A stretch of DNA of 64,000 nucleotides. Origin: Linnemannia elongata (lineage: Eukaryota; Mortierellomycota; Mortierellomycetes; Mortierellales; Mortierellaceae). The notes beneath the pieces were generated by a model. It worked only from the letters and a program-made list of their open reading frames with translations. It was not told the origin of the DNA and ran no database searches. Numbering within the stretch: the first letter of the stretch is position 1; each line of letters opens with the position of its first letter. Position numbers and translations under genes: made by a program. The DNA lies in NCBI GenBank assembly GCA_036320915.1, contig JAXBDG010000005.1:1674001-1738000 (forward strand). Direction: 5' to 3'. Positions 52,473 through 64,000 of the stretch are shown in pieces.

Positions 52473-53727
52473 GTCACCCACTCTCTTTCTTATGGCTCCT
52501 GTTTGTTCTTTATATATACCCTTCCTTTTCACCATAATCAATGTATATATCCTCTCCTACTGTCTTCCTTTACACCTATCTATCACTTAATAACACTTCG
52601 TACTGGTACAATAATAAACAAACAAAACATGAACAAGAACATGAACTACTGCCTTGCATGGATAGCTAATGTGCATTACTTTCTTATTTCTCCACCTGTT
52701 CTCCCTGCCTTATCCTAATGCACTTCATTGACAGCTTGACTTTTTCATGTTTATTCGTACACTTTAGTGTGCCTTTTCTTTTCTTCTTACTGTCAACAAC
52801 GTTGAAAACAACGGTCGATAGTTTTTTTTCTGCATGATTCACAAATGGGTTTCTTCAAGGGGTGCAGAACAGAGTCCTGTGTAAGAGGTGCTCTCAAGAT
52901 ATTTTTTACTTGCCGTTGTCTTTGTTTTTGCCTCATGCTACACATGCAGTACAGTACATGTACTCTTCATGTTCTTGAACACAGTTACATACAGGACTAA
53001 CGGTGGGTTTGTTTGTTTGTCTTTGCTTTTCGTTGTAGTTCAATGGTTCGCTGGAGTGGTTTGTTTTATGCCAAAGCTCTTGTGTTTTGTTCTCTTTTCT
53101 TATTTTTCCTATGTGGCGTAACAGCAAGTGCGCACAAACAAAATGAAAAAGTGAACAGCCTTTTTTTTGTGGAGAGCATCAAACAAGTCAACAGTACAAC
53201 AGTGGAGGAGGGGTGATAAACTCTCAACCCATAATCCAATGTTCAAGACGAACCAATCCTTCATTTTCTCAACTCATGCTCCAGTCGACAAGATGGAGGA
53301 ACGCCTGGTCGATGCTTTCTTCCACCCTTTCTTTCTTTCTCCATCCCTCGCCCTCATCAAGGGCATAAAGACAGAGGCACATATCGGCTGACAAAGTGTA
53401 AAATGTGCGGCGGACATGTTATATGTGCAGCGTATTCATAGAAGCGGTCAAAGGTGGGCGATGAATTAGGGTTGAAGGTAGGGCTCAAACAGTCGATGTT
53501 GCTGTTCTTTCTGTTAAGAGGAATGAGCAGAGAAGAGGTATTTCCGTGGTTCGTTCGTTTTTGTTTTTTGCTTCTTTTTCTCTTTTTTTTTCTTTGCTCT
53601 CCTGCCCATCTCCATCCGTACCCTGTACTGTCAATCCTCCACTTCCGCCTCCTCTCTCTCCTCCACACTTTCTTTCTTTACGAATAACCTCCACCAACCA
53701 ACAACGCCTAGACACTTATACACAACA
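52473..53727. other. Intergenic region
   Basis: No gene seen. It holds 3'-UTR-like A/T-rich sequence of the Ser-rich gene, then a C/T-rich stretch (about 53570-53680) serving as leader of the next gene. Confidence 0.5.
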
Positions 53728-54935
53728 ATGCGTTTCGCTGCTGCTGCTTCTATTTTGGCCCTGGCCAGCACTGTCCTCGCCGCCAACCCTTGGAAGAACA
53801 TGGGAGGTGACTTTGCTATCATCGGACCCTCGTTCAACGCCTCGGTCAAGGCCGGCGACGCTATCCCCTTTGAGTACGCGTTCTATACCATAAAGATGGT
53901 CGGCAACAACACTAACACCAACACCACTACCCCTACCCTCAACACCGGCACCGGTATGTTATTTGCTCTAATTTAATTCCAGTTAAAGCGGCTGCTTTTT
54001 TTGGCATGTGTTCGTCTGTCTCCGTTCACCCCCTTCCTCTTCCCCTGAAAAATCGATTTCTCTTCCGAAGTAGAACAGCCAATCGAAGAGACAAAGAGGA
54101 ATGAAAGTCCATATCACTAATTACCACCACCATCACTGATGAACCACCACCTTTTGCACCAATAGTCACCTTGACCTCCTTGGCGTGGGTCAGCGCAACC
54201 GGCAACAAGACTGTGGAGATCGCATGGGATAACGGCCGCAACACCGGCTACGCTGCCGTCTGCCAGGCTGCCGATATTTGCACAGGCAACTACTACCCCA
54301 AGCGTGCTGAGCTCACCGTCCCCGCCGACTCTTACCCTTCCAATTACACTGTGAGTAGGAGTGCTGTTTTTGCGGTCTTCTCATCTACTTCTTGGACCAA
54401 GTTGATCGTTTTCAACTCGGTTCGCACGAACGAAGACGGAATGAGCAGAAAAAGGAAGTGAGAAGAGGGTAGGGGCGTGCTAATTAATTTAAAACGCCGG
54501 TCGACAAGTTTTTACTCGCTCCACAAAGACAAAACCAAGGGAATCGAACGATACGACGGCCCATAATTAGCCCGGGGACAACAAAAGAAGAACAGCGAGA
54601 GAGAACACCAACATAACCACACCTTTTATTACAACGAGTGGGTAATAATGCTAACCATCCTCCTATCACCCTTTTGTTCACTTGGATAATAGCTTCTCAT
54701 CGGATACACGTTGAAGCTGGTTCAGGAGACAAAGTTGAGCTACAAGTTCCCTATCAATGTCGTCGCTTCCTCGGCCAACGTGACCTCGCCCGTTGCTACT
54801 ATCACTGATGCCCCCGTTGTTAAGGCCATCCTCCCCGTCTATGCCCCTCCTGCATCGAGCGGCCTGGTCAACAAGGCCTCCACGGCCGTCATTGGTGCCA
54901 CCATGGTCCTTGCCTCAGCTATGCTCTTGCTTTAA
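53728..54935 (+). CDS. Small secreted GPI-anchored cell-surface protein
   Basis: Exons 53728-53953, 54166-54350 and 54693-54935 give 217 residues. A signal peptide (MRFAAAASILALASTVLA) is followed by ANPW and a beta-rich region with several N-glycosylation sequons (NAS, NNT, NKT, NYT, NVT). The block VTLTSLAWVSATGNKTVEIAW and a Cys pair (VCQAADIC) are visible. The C-terminus has a small-residue omega-site region (PPASSGLVNKAS) and ends in the hydrophobic tail AVIGATMVLASAMLLL, the standard GPI signal. The layout resembles the Ser/Thr-rich GPI-anchored or Kre9-like Ig-fold wall proteins of fungi. That family link is tentative. An AATAAAA signal follows near 54966. Confidence 0.88.
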
Positions 54936-55207
54936 GTTGTTGTTTGACAGATTTTTAGTCGCCATAATAAAAGAATCATCACGTGCGCATTCCACTTGAA
55001 AAATTGAAGATCATTCGATCGCAAGTGCTGTGAAATCGAGACGAAGGCGTAAATCTTTTTTTCCATCCATCATTATCAGCCACTGAGACCAAGTGTGCTG
55101 GAGACAGGGAGGAGGACAGAGAAAAAAAAAACACAAAAGAACTTGTGCAGTGGCAACTCGACGGTTTTTTCCTCCTCTAAATTTACCACTTTGGCATATT
55201 TTCCAAC

Positions 55208-56873
55208 ATGAGCTCGTTTGAAAAAGTAATTCAACAACTGGCCTTACTCTGGGGAACGGGAAGGAAGGAGGAAAGGATGGAGGAAGGTGGAGGATAAAGC
55301 AAGGAGGGATCAGGATTCAGGATTCACCATCGACATCGACAGGAGGAAACATCCTTAGCCGGATCTCTACTCTTTTTTTTTCGTCCGCCAGCGATGACCA
55401 TTAGGAATGGTTAATCCCGAATCAGGATCAACCCTTCAGCAGCACCCATCACTCTACCTGCCAACTGTAACTGGAGACTATTGTCAAAAAAAAGATCATT
55501 CAACATTTGACATTCGACATTCAACTCTACCCCAGGATCAAAGTGTGCAACATGGTCGAGACAAAAGGATGTCATAGACAACCCTCAACCCTTGCAACAC
55601 ATCATCTCTCACCGTTCATGGCACCAACTTGAACGAGAAGGATCATAGTGATCACAACATCAGCAGGATAACAAACGGGAACCAGGACGGACACTGCCTG
55701 ACTAGACAGCATCATACAACCTCACAGAGAGATATCCAGACCCTTTTTCTAACCAGCAGCGTCTATTTCATTTATCTACCTCTGTCGCATTCACCAGGTG
55801 GTTGTCATCGACGGTAAAGGCCATCTCTTGGGTCGCCTCGCCTCCATTGTTGCTAAGCAGGCTCTCACCGGTCAGCGCGTCGTCGTTGTCCGCTGCGAGG
55901 AGTTGAACGTCTCCGGCTCCTTCTTCCGTAACAAGCGTAAGTGAATTCTTACCAGTCATTCAGGCCAGTCCTTATTTTTTTGGGCCTATTCATCAACAAT
56001 TCGTGTGGACCGAGGTGCAAGGTGGAAGCATACAGGAAATGGGGCCGATATCCAGAACGACTAATGCGATGGCAAGGAGGGGTTGAAGAGGGGAGACCAA
56101 ATCGACAATCTTTCACTCGACAGCAACAACAACGACCCGTGAAGGTTGTATGGAAGCGGACCATCCAGGGTGCGCCACCATTTTCTCGGCACCCAAGACC
56201 ATTGGTGCGCAAAGGAGTTTATTATCGACAACGAAAAGCGCGAGACCGGTTTCGTTGCTTTCCTAAGGACTTACCGGGAAATCGCGCAGAGATTATTGGA
56301 TGTTAGCGGCTGTACTTGAACAACATACCATGGGACATCTTCGCTATTTGCACAGGTCAAACATTCAAACGCCAATCTAATCCTCTTCACTCGTATTCTC
56401 AATGATTGAAAACATATACAGTGAAGTACCACGCTTTCCTCCGCAAGCGTTGCGTCGTCAACCCCGCCCGTGGTGCCTTCCATTTCCGCGCTCCCTCGCG
56501 TATCTTCTACCGTGCCATCCGCGGAATGGTCCCCCACAAGACTGCTCGTGGTGCCGCCGCTCTTGACCGCATCAAGCTCTTCGAGGGTGTCCCCCCTCCC
56601 TATGACCGCATGAAGCGCATGGTCGTCCCCTCGGCCCTCCGTGTCCTCAAGCTCAAGCCCGGCCGCAAGTACTGCACCATCAAGCGTGTCTCGCACGAGG
56701 TCGGCTGGAAGTACAACGACGTTGTCGCCAACCTCGAGGAGAAGCGCAAGGTCAAGTCCAAGGCCTTCTACGAGCGCAAGAAGGCCATTGCCAACGTCCG
56801 CGCCAAGGCTGCCTCTGCCAAGTCCTCCGAGTTGGCTGCTGTCCAGGAGAAGATCTCTGCCCTCGGTTACTAA
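55208..56873 (+). CDS. RPL16: 60S ribosomal protein L16 (uL13, L13a)
   Basis: Exons 55208-55225, 55798-55936 and 56422-56873 give 202 residues. The first exon is only 18 bases (MSSFEK). It joins [21 protein letters not shown] across a 572-base intron. The second junction rebuilds [15 protein letters not shown] across a 485-base intron. The remainder ([28 protein letters not shown], then LKPGRKY and the C-terminal ALGY) is clear uL13. Codon use is strongly biased to preferred codons, as expected of ribosomal protein genes. Without the micro-exon there is no start codon in exon 2, which supports the model. uL13 lies on the solvent face of the large subunit. The long introns are atypical for this window. 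Confidence 0.95.
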
Positions 56874-59800
56874 GTTCTTTAGAGTCACACCCTCACTCTA
56901 ATGAAAAACAAATATCAAATTCTCTATTCTGTGTTTCCCTTTGTTCTCTTTTCTGTATTCTTTGTACCAAATGAAATATCATGGCGATGCTGATCCCATT
57001 CGAGAGTATGATGTTAGAGGCTTTTCGCGAATGTGGTGTGGCAGATCGTGGTTAACCTGGAACCTATTGAGCCCTTTGAAGTGCCTTCATCACAGATGAG
57101 AATATTGGTGGCGGCATGACAACTACAATCACATCCACGTCGTGAATGTCGCTCTTGCCCTGATGGCGTATCTGACGAAGAGGCTAACTAAACTGCGTCC
57201 CTGCAACTTTTGCCACCAAAAGAAACCTTCGTTTTTAGACGATCAATCCTCTAGTTGGTCAGCTTGCCTTGGTTACAGCGAGAACAGAATGCCACGTTTT
57301 GCCTCCTTGAACGTCCTTCCAGTTATTGGCTTTTGTTATTTCACACAGCAACAGAACAGCTCACTTCCTTCGTCATTACTATCGACCCGACTGTCAATGT
57401 CGCCAGGGGTTATTTTATTTTTGTCGCCATGAAGTACCAAAGTACGAACCGGTGTTGGAGATATCGACAAAATAAAGGCTAATCAGATATGCAGACCAGA
57501 AGAAGGTTGAAGTTCGCTGTTCGTGGCAAGACGTATGGGATAGGTGTCAGTCCTAGTGTTCTGAGTGTTGGGAACATGTCATTTATTGTATGAAAATCTT
57601 TTGACAACTGATAAGCTAAACAGCACTCAGGATTTGCTGTGGTCTTAATGGGGATGGTGAGAAATGACATGCGTGCCTTTAGGAATCGCGGCGTTCTTGT
57701 TGACTCGCACAAGAAGATCCTTTACTAAAATGGCCCCAAAGATGCTGAGAATCTTATACATATTGCACCATTGCCTTTCATATAAACAAACGATAATGAA
57801 CTAAGTGCACCAGACTGATGACCTTGCATACTCATATGGACCCGAAACCGCGGAAAGGACTTGAATAGTCCATGCAACATTGAACGCGCATGCTAAACCC
57901 CCATGGAAGATGAGACACAAGGGCTACTTACACAAATGGCGCCGTTTATTGGTTTGGAGTACATGCGAAACGTTAATTTGAGAAGACAAGAACCAGATGA
58001 ACGCGTGTGAAGGAAGAGCTAATTATGATTACGAATTGGAGTGGGCTATTCGGCGGAGAATGTTCGTACAGCTCATCTGTGTTGACGGAGGTAATTCCAA
58101 GAATGTATCGTGAGCGCGTGAGAGTAGTGTTTTGTTTTATACTTTTGCTTCTGGTCGGAGGCGTTGCGGGATGTGGATTCAAAAATATAACACATATATG
58201 CATGTATCTTTCTCTACAGTATCTGGGATCCTGCATCGTTGTTTAGTCTCATGACCTATGCCTGACAAATTGGGCGCCACGATGATGTTTTCTCTTCTGT
58301 TGTGCTTATGAGTACGTGTCATGTATGGTGTGAGGTTGTGAGGTGTTCTGTCTAGATATAAAAAAACAATGGACGTACAAACAGGTGTTTGGCGAACGGA
58401 CACAGACATTTACTTGTTGGGGGAGAGTGGAAAGAAGGAGGCGGAGAATGGATGAGAGAGGAATGATATGTATGGTGGACGATGTAAGAACAAACGGGAC
58501 CGATTCGAGGATGCAAGAGGGGCGGAGTGAATGAGTAGTGGAGTTGGGTTGGATGAATTGGTTAGGCTGAACCCTACTTCCAGTCTCCTTCCTCGACTTT
58601 CGGAAAATATTCCTGTAGAATGCAGGAGTGAGAAGGAGTGGAGGGACAGCCGGAGTGGATGCATGCAAGTCCATCATGCAAATGAAGGATCCAATTGACA
58701 ATGAAGAGAAAAGAACTCTTTCTCTCCGCTCGAGCCTCCCTTGTCTTTTCATTGACTTTACCGAAAAAATTACCACGGGAGGAAGGAATGGAGGCATGGT
58801 CTTCTCAACAGTCTGGCCCCACCTCTCTTCCTCGTCGATCGATAACAGCGCTCATTGGCAACCATTTTTTCTTGCAATGATTTCTGGAATTTGCAGCATG
58901 CCGGTAACTTTCTGCTCCTCATAATCATCATTTTCTCATTGTTTTGTTGTGTACTGTTTTGAATGGCGCAGGTATCGTTTGTATTTCCCATTACGCATCT
59001 TTCTGCCTGTTGGCTAATTCGCTCTCCCCTCCTCACTCCTTCAACGAAAACAAACAAGTAAGGAAAAACGCTCTCATTTTTTTTATTTATTTTTTTTTCT
59101 TTGTGACCAAGTTTGTAGACGAATCTCATGGTTGTGCAAAACATGGAGCGATAGGTTTGTATTCAAGCCATATAGAGAATACAAAAGTAGGTTTGTGAGT
59201 TGAGCTGGTGGGCTGTTCTATCCTTGCATGCGACAGTGGATGGTTTCTTTGTTTGCATGTGGAATAATTTGAGCGAATGGATGAATTGAGAGTCGACGAC
59301 TTTGGGTTGAGGGTTCATTGGAGCTCCGAAACCGACACAGGCAGTAGAGTAAGTGGGTTGCTTGTCAAAAGAGCGAAAGGCAACAGAGAGGGAGAAAGGG
59401 CAAAAGTGCTCTGTGTATGTGGGAGTTGAGTTGGTCCCTCTGTTCACAACAGAGCATTATCATGCCATTGCATTTTTGCGTCTCCACACTGGCGGCGCAC
59501 TTTGTTCCATTTCCATTGAATTACAAGAATGAACCTCCTCGTGTTTGTGCATAAAGGCACTCGGCTTCTGCGGCAAGGCGACGCAAAGGCAAAAGGCGTC
59601 CATGGTTTGACACCCCCAATCTACCCAACCCAAAGGAAAAGAGGACCGATAACAGGCAGTGCCCCATCGAACCTCTTGTCGTTATCCATATTCAGGGACC
59701 GCCGCACTCTCAAATTGCGATGCTCGTGCCTTTCTTTCATTTTGCTTATCCCATCCCACACCTACCCTGTCGTAGTCGTAAGAAAGAGAAAAGACCAGCA

Positions 59801-62800
59801 TGATCCTTTCTTCGTGAATCAAATGAAGGGATGTGGATGGATCATCTGCAATTTTGCGACTTCTGCTTCGCTTCGCCTCCGTCCTGCTTTGTTGTGCAAC
59901 CTGTTTGACAAGGAATACGTATCCCCTCGCAGCGGTTGATCAAGGACAAAAGGGTTCTTGGTCGAATAATCATCAGGCCCGCGATGTTGCAAGCACATAT
60001 ATATTCCACCATACCAGAAACGAAGATAGCGCGACCACATGGATTGCACCAAAAGGTACAACTTCGACGTATTATTTCCATTGTTTTTTGTGCCATTTCT
60101 GCGCAAGAAAAAACACGAAAACAAACAAATCAATACCTCAAAGATACAAGATCGTTTTCGCGATGGGTCCAGAATGTACTTTTCGGTGCAATGCGGCCTG
60201 AGAAAAAAAAGGTAGGCTAGCATGTAACAATACTTGTGAGGGACTATCACACAAGGCGAGAAAAATGACCGTTAGAGCACGATAATGAACCCTTTCTCTT
60301 TCATGTGTTGCAGGAGATATCTTAAGAAAAGGGGACAGATAACGTGCTTCGTAATGCAATGAGAGAAGGATACATGGTCTAGTAACAGATGTTCTGCATA
60401 TCTTGTCCTCTACATCGCTAGACACACACACTTACACAACTTTGAAGGCGCGGGTTGACCATGGGTCCATAATGTCGATGATCGCGGATCACAAACAGCA
60501 AAAGTGAAAAAGGGCAAACAGCAGAAAGGCGGTAGCGGCGTACAAGGAGGCGAAAATGACGGACTTAGTGTAGGAGCGAGTCCGATTTGTTTACCCCTGC
60601 TCCAAAAGGGCACTGACGTTAAGGTTCGGTCCTAGTCACCAGAAAAAGAAACGGAAACGTAACAGTCAGAGTTGTCTCTTCTGCTCCAGGGAGGAAGGCT
60701 GTATTCTTGAGAGCATATTGTTGTAAACAGAAGCAAGAGGGGCGTGATAAACAATACAGACAAGAGTCGAGCCTTTCCTTCGATCCTTCTTTCCTTTCCT
60801 TCTCTCGTCTATCCCACTACTACTGGTGCGGATCTCTTGTCTTCTCTGTCTGAGAATTGGGCGCCTCTCTCTCCTCCTTCCTCTTCTCCAAAAGCCTGTT
60901 GTGGGATGGCACAAATCCAAAACCTAAAATACAAGGTGCTCTACAATATCCGGGACCCAGACTCTCCGACTTACCTTTCACTCACTACTGTACTCCTGTG
61001 TTTTAATCGTGAGCCTGACCTTCACTTTATGCGGCAACTCTTGCCTCAACCCACATTCCTCCTCCACCTCTCCATACACTACTCCTCCACTCTCCATTCT
61101 CCACCCTCGAACGAACCACACTGACGCCGTGTACTCTGTGGCGGTTCTTTAAACAGACAGTTATTGTCAATGCGTGCGGCACGATTATTTTCTTACAGTC
61201 GTTTAACCCACATCCTAGCGCACAGGGAACCCATCAGGCGAGTGCAAGATTCAAACACAGCAGAAACCTGCCTGGTTTTTCTTATCTCCAACGTGCAATA
61301 GTCACGCGGCGCTCACTTGGATACTGTTATCCTCGCCCCCTCATGTCAGCCTAGGTTCCGTCCCGCCATGCACTGTTAGTATGTGATTCTTCCCTTTCTA
61401 TAGCAAGCGTAAGAGTGCCAAATGCCAAGGAAAAAGAGAGGTCGCGCTTTACTAATTTGCAAGGATCAAAGCTGCCTTGCTAAATTAAACATGAACCGAA
61501 TGAAAAAACGCACAGATACTCACTCCACTTTGCGGTTCTATTCTATGACTAGGAAGTGTCCTCTGATAAGCTAGCTTCTAGTGTATTTCTCTGCCGAGAA
61601 GGAAGACGAGCACAAAGCTGTTGCACCGACCACCGTTCGTAAGTAGTAACAGCAGAAAAAAATGACCTTCTAGTCTACTCGAGGTGCCTTATATTTATTT
61701 GGTACCGGCCAGCATTGGCTCCTCATGTGGTCAATGCATTACAAGGAGGAAGGTAAGACCTTTCGGGTGGGAAGTTCATTCTGTACGCTCATGCACTAGT
61801 GCAAAAAAAAAAAAAAAAAAAAAAACAATCGATAGTTGGTACCCTCCTGCAGTACTCGCCAGCCGAAAGTAAGGTGTGCAAACAAAGAAAAAGAAAAGAG
61901 GGTAGCACCAACCTGTTTGAAAATCAACAAGTTTGTGGCTCCACCTATCCGAACGGGCCCAGCCGTATCAAGTAACGTCATGCTAGACTTATCTTCCTTT
62001 GTTCCTTGTCGACAGAACCTTGGTCTATAAAAAAGTCAAAACATTAGGCTATTGTTTGTTCCACAAGGGAACGACTATTGACAGGAAGTTTGATACCTTG
62101 TGAATTTTGCATCGTTTGCATTTGTTATTCTTGTTGAGTTTGTGCAAGCCGAGCTGGATCTTAGGGACCCGAGGATGAGGCCAAGGTGTGAAAAGGCGAA
62201 AATAGCCAATTAGCACTGGCACGAGTACTGGTGATGATAGTGACCGAGGTGTGGTTACTGAGAGCAGAGCAAGAATATCATACTCGTGGATTGATAAATG
62301 GGCACGGTTAGCAAAGCCAAAAATACGAAGGCCAGAGAACAGGATAATGAGGAAGATGCAAAAAAAATGTGATCGGCTTGACCCCCCTGTCTCTAACAAC
62401 GGCTCTCAAGCATTAAGCAAAGTAATTTATGATCGTTTCCCTTGCAAAAAACACAGACCCACATGCTCCACCGTGGGGTTGACATGGTGGTCAACCAAGC
62501 ACTCGATCCATTGGCAAGCGAAAAGGAGTGAAGAAGAAGAACAAGTCTCGATGGTGTTTTGACAAAATTAATGGTTTCGGGTGCCAAGCATGAACGACAA
62601 TGCTGGCTGTTTTGAAGATTTACACTGCCTATGCGTCGATTCAAATGAAGTTGCAAGAAAATAATCGAAGAAAGAAGCACGAAGAAACAATAAAACAGAA
62701 AACAAGGCTAGTGGAGAGGTCAACGCACCATACAGTTAGTAATGCATTGCGTTGTGAGTCCATGTGCCCATGTCCAATGTTTGTTTCTTGGAGTTCATAC

Positions 62801-64000
62801 GAACTGCTAAAAGAAGAACAAATGTCAACAAAATACAAAGAACAAGCGGTTTTGCAACCACAACGAGTTTCGTTTGTGTGTTTTTCAAACATTGAGAGTG
62901 TCATAGCTAAATCACTCTAGGTCGAGCGACGGCCAAAATAAACAAACGTCAACTCCATGGTCAAAAAGAGAAGGAAAAAAGAGACGAACTAGGGGGAGGA
63001 CGGAGGTTCAATTCTCCTTTCCCCTCGTCTTCCTCCATGCCCGCCGTCCAACCCTTGGAGGTCTCGCCTTCTCAAATAACGCACACACCCTCCCTCCTCT
63101 CTCTCCCCTGATTTCTCTAGCCAACCGTCTGACTCCCTATTCTCCCGTTTATCTTTCTCCACAAACGAACCTTTGTCTTTATTCACTTTGGGATGTAGTT
63201 GGAACAGTCTTGAATAAAGAAGGAAACACACCCTGACCAGATAGTGGTGAATGGCGTGCCAGATCGCAGGAACAAAAATAATTGCCCACACTAGCTCCTG
63301 CATCCTCTTCCCCAACCTTTTATCGTTATGCTCCTCGACTCGAAGTTGACCAACCATGGACTAGTGCCATTGACGGCTTCCTTTCGCTTCCAACACACGT
63401 CCCCTAAAAACATAACAGGTGCTATTATTACACGAGCGAGAAGGGCAGCTGCTTTTGAGCACGTCAATAGTACTGAAGCGGTTTCTCTCAGTTTCGCAAA
63501 ATAAACGCCTGTATGGCCCAATTTTCATATGCCGTCCATAAGATGCTGATGCTCCTGCTACTGCGAGGCCGAGGACTGATATGAAAGTAGACAAATGAGT
63601 TGAGCAAGCAGGAGGCAAGGGCTCCAAGAACGCGAACGGTCGTCAAGCAGGTTGGGCAAGCCATATTTTATTTGTCGTACAAATGTCGGCAACAAACAAG
63701 TTTTGCTGGACCTCATTTCTTTGTTCGATGAGGTTCTGGGTTGGGATATTTGTGCTCTCGCCTTTCACCACCCCTTCTTTGCCACTTTTTACAGCCGTTC
63801 TCATGTGCATTAACAGGGAGAATCACAACAAAGGATATTTCTTATAGTTCTTTTGTGCAAGGTCCACGCAGTCTCGTTCAAAAAATGGCCGATACTGGCA
63901 CCCTGCCCTGGTTCCTCCTCCCAGCCGAGGGCGCATATCATGCTCAATTCTGTGCCTTTCGTGCCTGAAATTTTAAGATACACAAATAGGTAGGGCGTAG
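56874..64000. other. 7-kb gene-poor region to the window edge
   Basis: I find no convincing gene. Open frames on both strands are short and show no family resemblance or splice-joined extensions. They include 58306-58797 (-), 59819-60250 (-), 62989-63357 (-) and 63741-63968 (+). An A run lies at 61802-61823. A coding-like but broken stretch lies at 60436-60572 on the minus strand (listed separately). The DNA is less pyrimidine-skewed than the promoter regions elsewhere and could be a gene remnant zone or a distal regulatory or repeat-derived region. Confidence 0.5.
60436..60572 (-). pseudogene. Possible exon remnant of a membrane protein
   Basis: On the minus strand one frame reads SVIFASLYAATAFLLFALFHFCCL, stop, then SAIIDIMDPWSTRAFKVV. 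A good donor (GTAAGTGT) follows directly. Codons before the stop are preferred types (GCC, TCC, TAC, ACC). The stop TGA at 60489-60491 and an upstream in-frame TAA break the frame. No partner exons were found. It may be a chance hydrophobic stretch. Confidence 0.2.

Noticed and set aside
54530..54560. Minus-strand B-box-like TCGTTCGATTCCC inside an intron
   Set aside because: The surrounding sequence gives no D-arm or anticodon arm.
61802..61823. A run as a retroelement poly-A tail
   Set aside because: No reverse transcriptase or integrase remnant or target-site duplication could be seen nearby.
62221..62285. Possible box C/D snoRNA (GTGATGA, CTGA and a 7-base terminal inverted match)
   Set aside because: The C and D boxes are only about 20 bases apart and the D box is not next to the terminal stem, so it cannot form a normal snoRNA.
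63002..63022. tRNA B-box-like GGTTCAATTCTCC
   Set aside because: No A box, no acceptor stem and no cloverleaf around it.
62989..63357. 122-residue minus-strand frame
   Set aside because: The second half is a translation of purine-rich low-complexity DNA, and no family or splice partner was seen.

Overview
The window is nuclear DNA of a filamentous fungus. Its genes are split by short GT-AG introns (mostly 80-200 bases, often with a CTAAC-like branch site 20-40 bases before the acceptor). They are separated by pyrimidine-rich intergenic DNA with long poly-A/T tracts. The gene set (TVP18, SHB17-like phosphatase, KRE33/NAT10, SRPK, GPI-anchored wall-type protein, Dal5-type permeases, Ato-type acetate transporter) is fungal. 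Gene structure and protein style look most like an early-diverging Mortierella-type fungus (Mortierellomycotina). That placement is inference from general knowledge, not from a search. I rebuilt the exons by hand: every complete multi-exon model below sums to a whole number of codons with one open frame.

Layout. 1-2048: 3' part of a PMR5/TBL-type PC-esterase-like protein whose catalytic residues appear replaced. 3021-12818: one continuous 10-exon frame of 2962 codons joining a four-helix membrane module, a long disordered region and an IML2/TTC39 domain. 13016-16490: the essential rRNA/tRNA cytidine acetyltransferase KRE33/NAT10. 16772-17920 (-): Ato-family acetate transporter. 18-21.3 kb: no gene seen. 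21365-23547: Dal5-like MFS permease. 25183-28474: an unusual multi-zinc-finger protein with two HNH-nuclease-like modules. 28761-30094 (-): secreted pepsin-like protein with both DTG motifs degenerate. 30839-33301: second Dal5-like permease, paralogous to the first. 33575-34957 (-): intronless EF-1alpha with a probable leader intron. 37097-39977: RhoGAP protein. 40130-41549 (-): TVP18 in seven tiny exons. 42884-44989: SR-protein kinase. 45141-47849: carnosine N-methyltransferase with a His-rich head. 48035-49298 (-): SHB17-like histidine phosphatase. 51111-52472: Ser-rich orphan. 53728-54935: GPI-anchored secreted protein. 55208-56873: ribosomal protein uL13 (L16). 56.9-64 kb: gene-poor.

The genes do not form a pathway. 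Housekeeping genes (NAT10, EF-1alpha, uL13, SRPK, TVP18) are scattered among accessory ones. The 21-33 kb segment is the most accessory-looking: two paralogous permeases flank the HNH-like protein and the degenerate protease. The best candidates for something undescribed are the C2H2/zinc-ribbon/HNH-like protein, the giant membrane-IML2 fusion, and the two degenerate enzymes.
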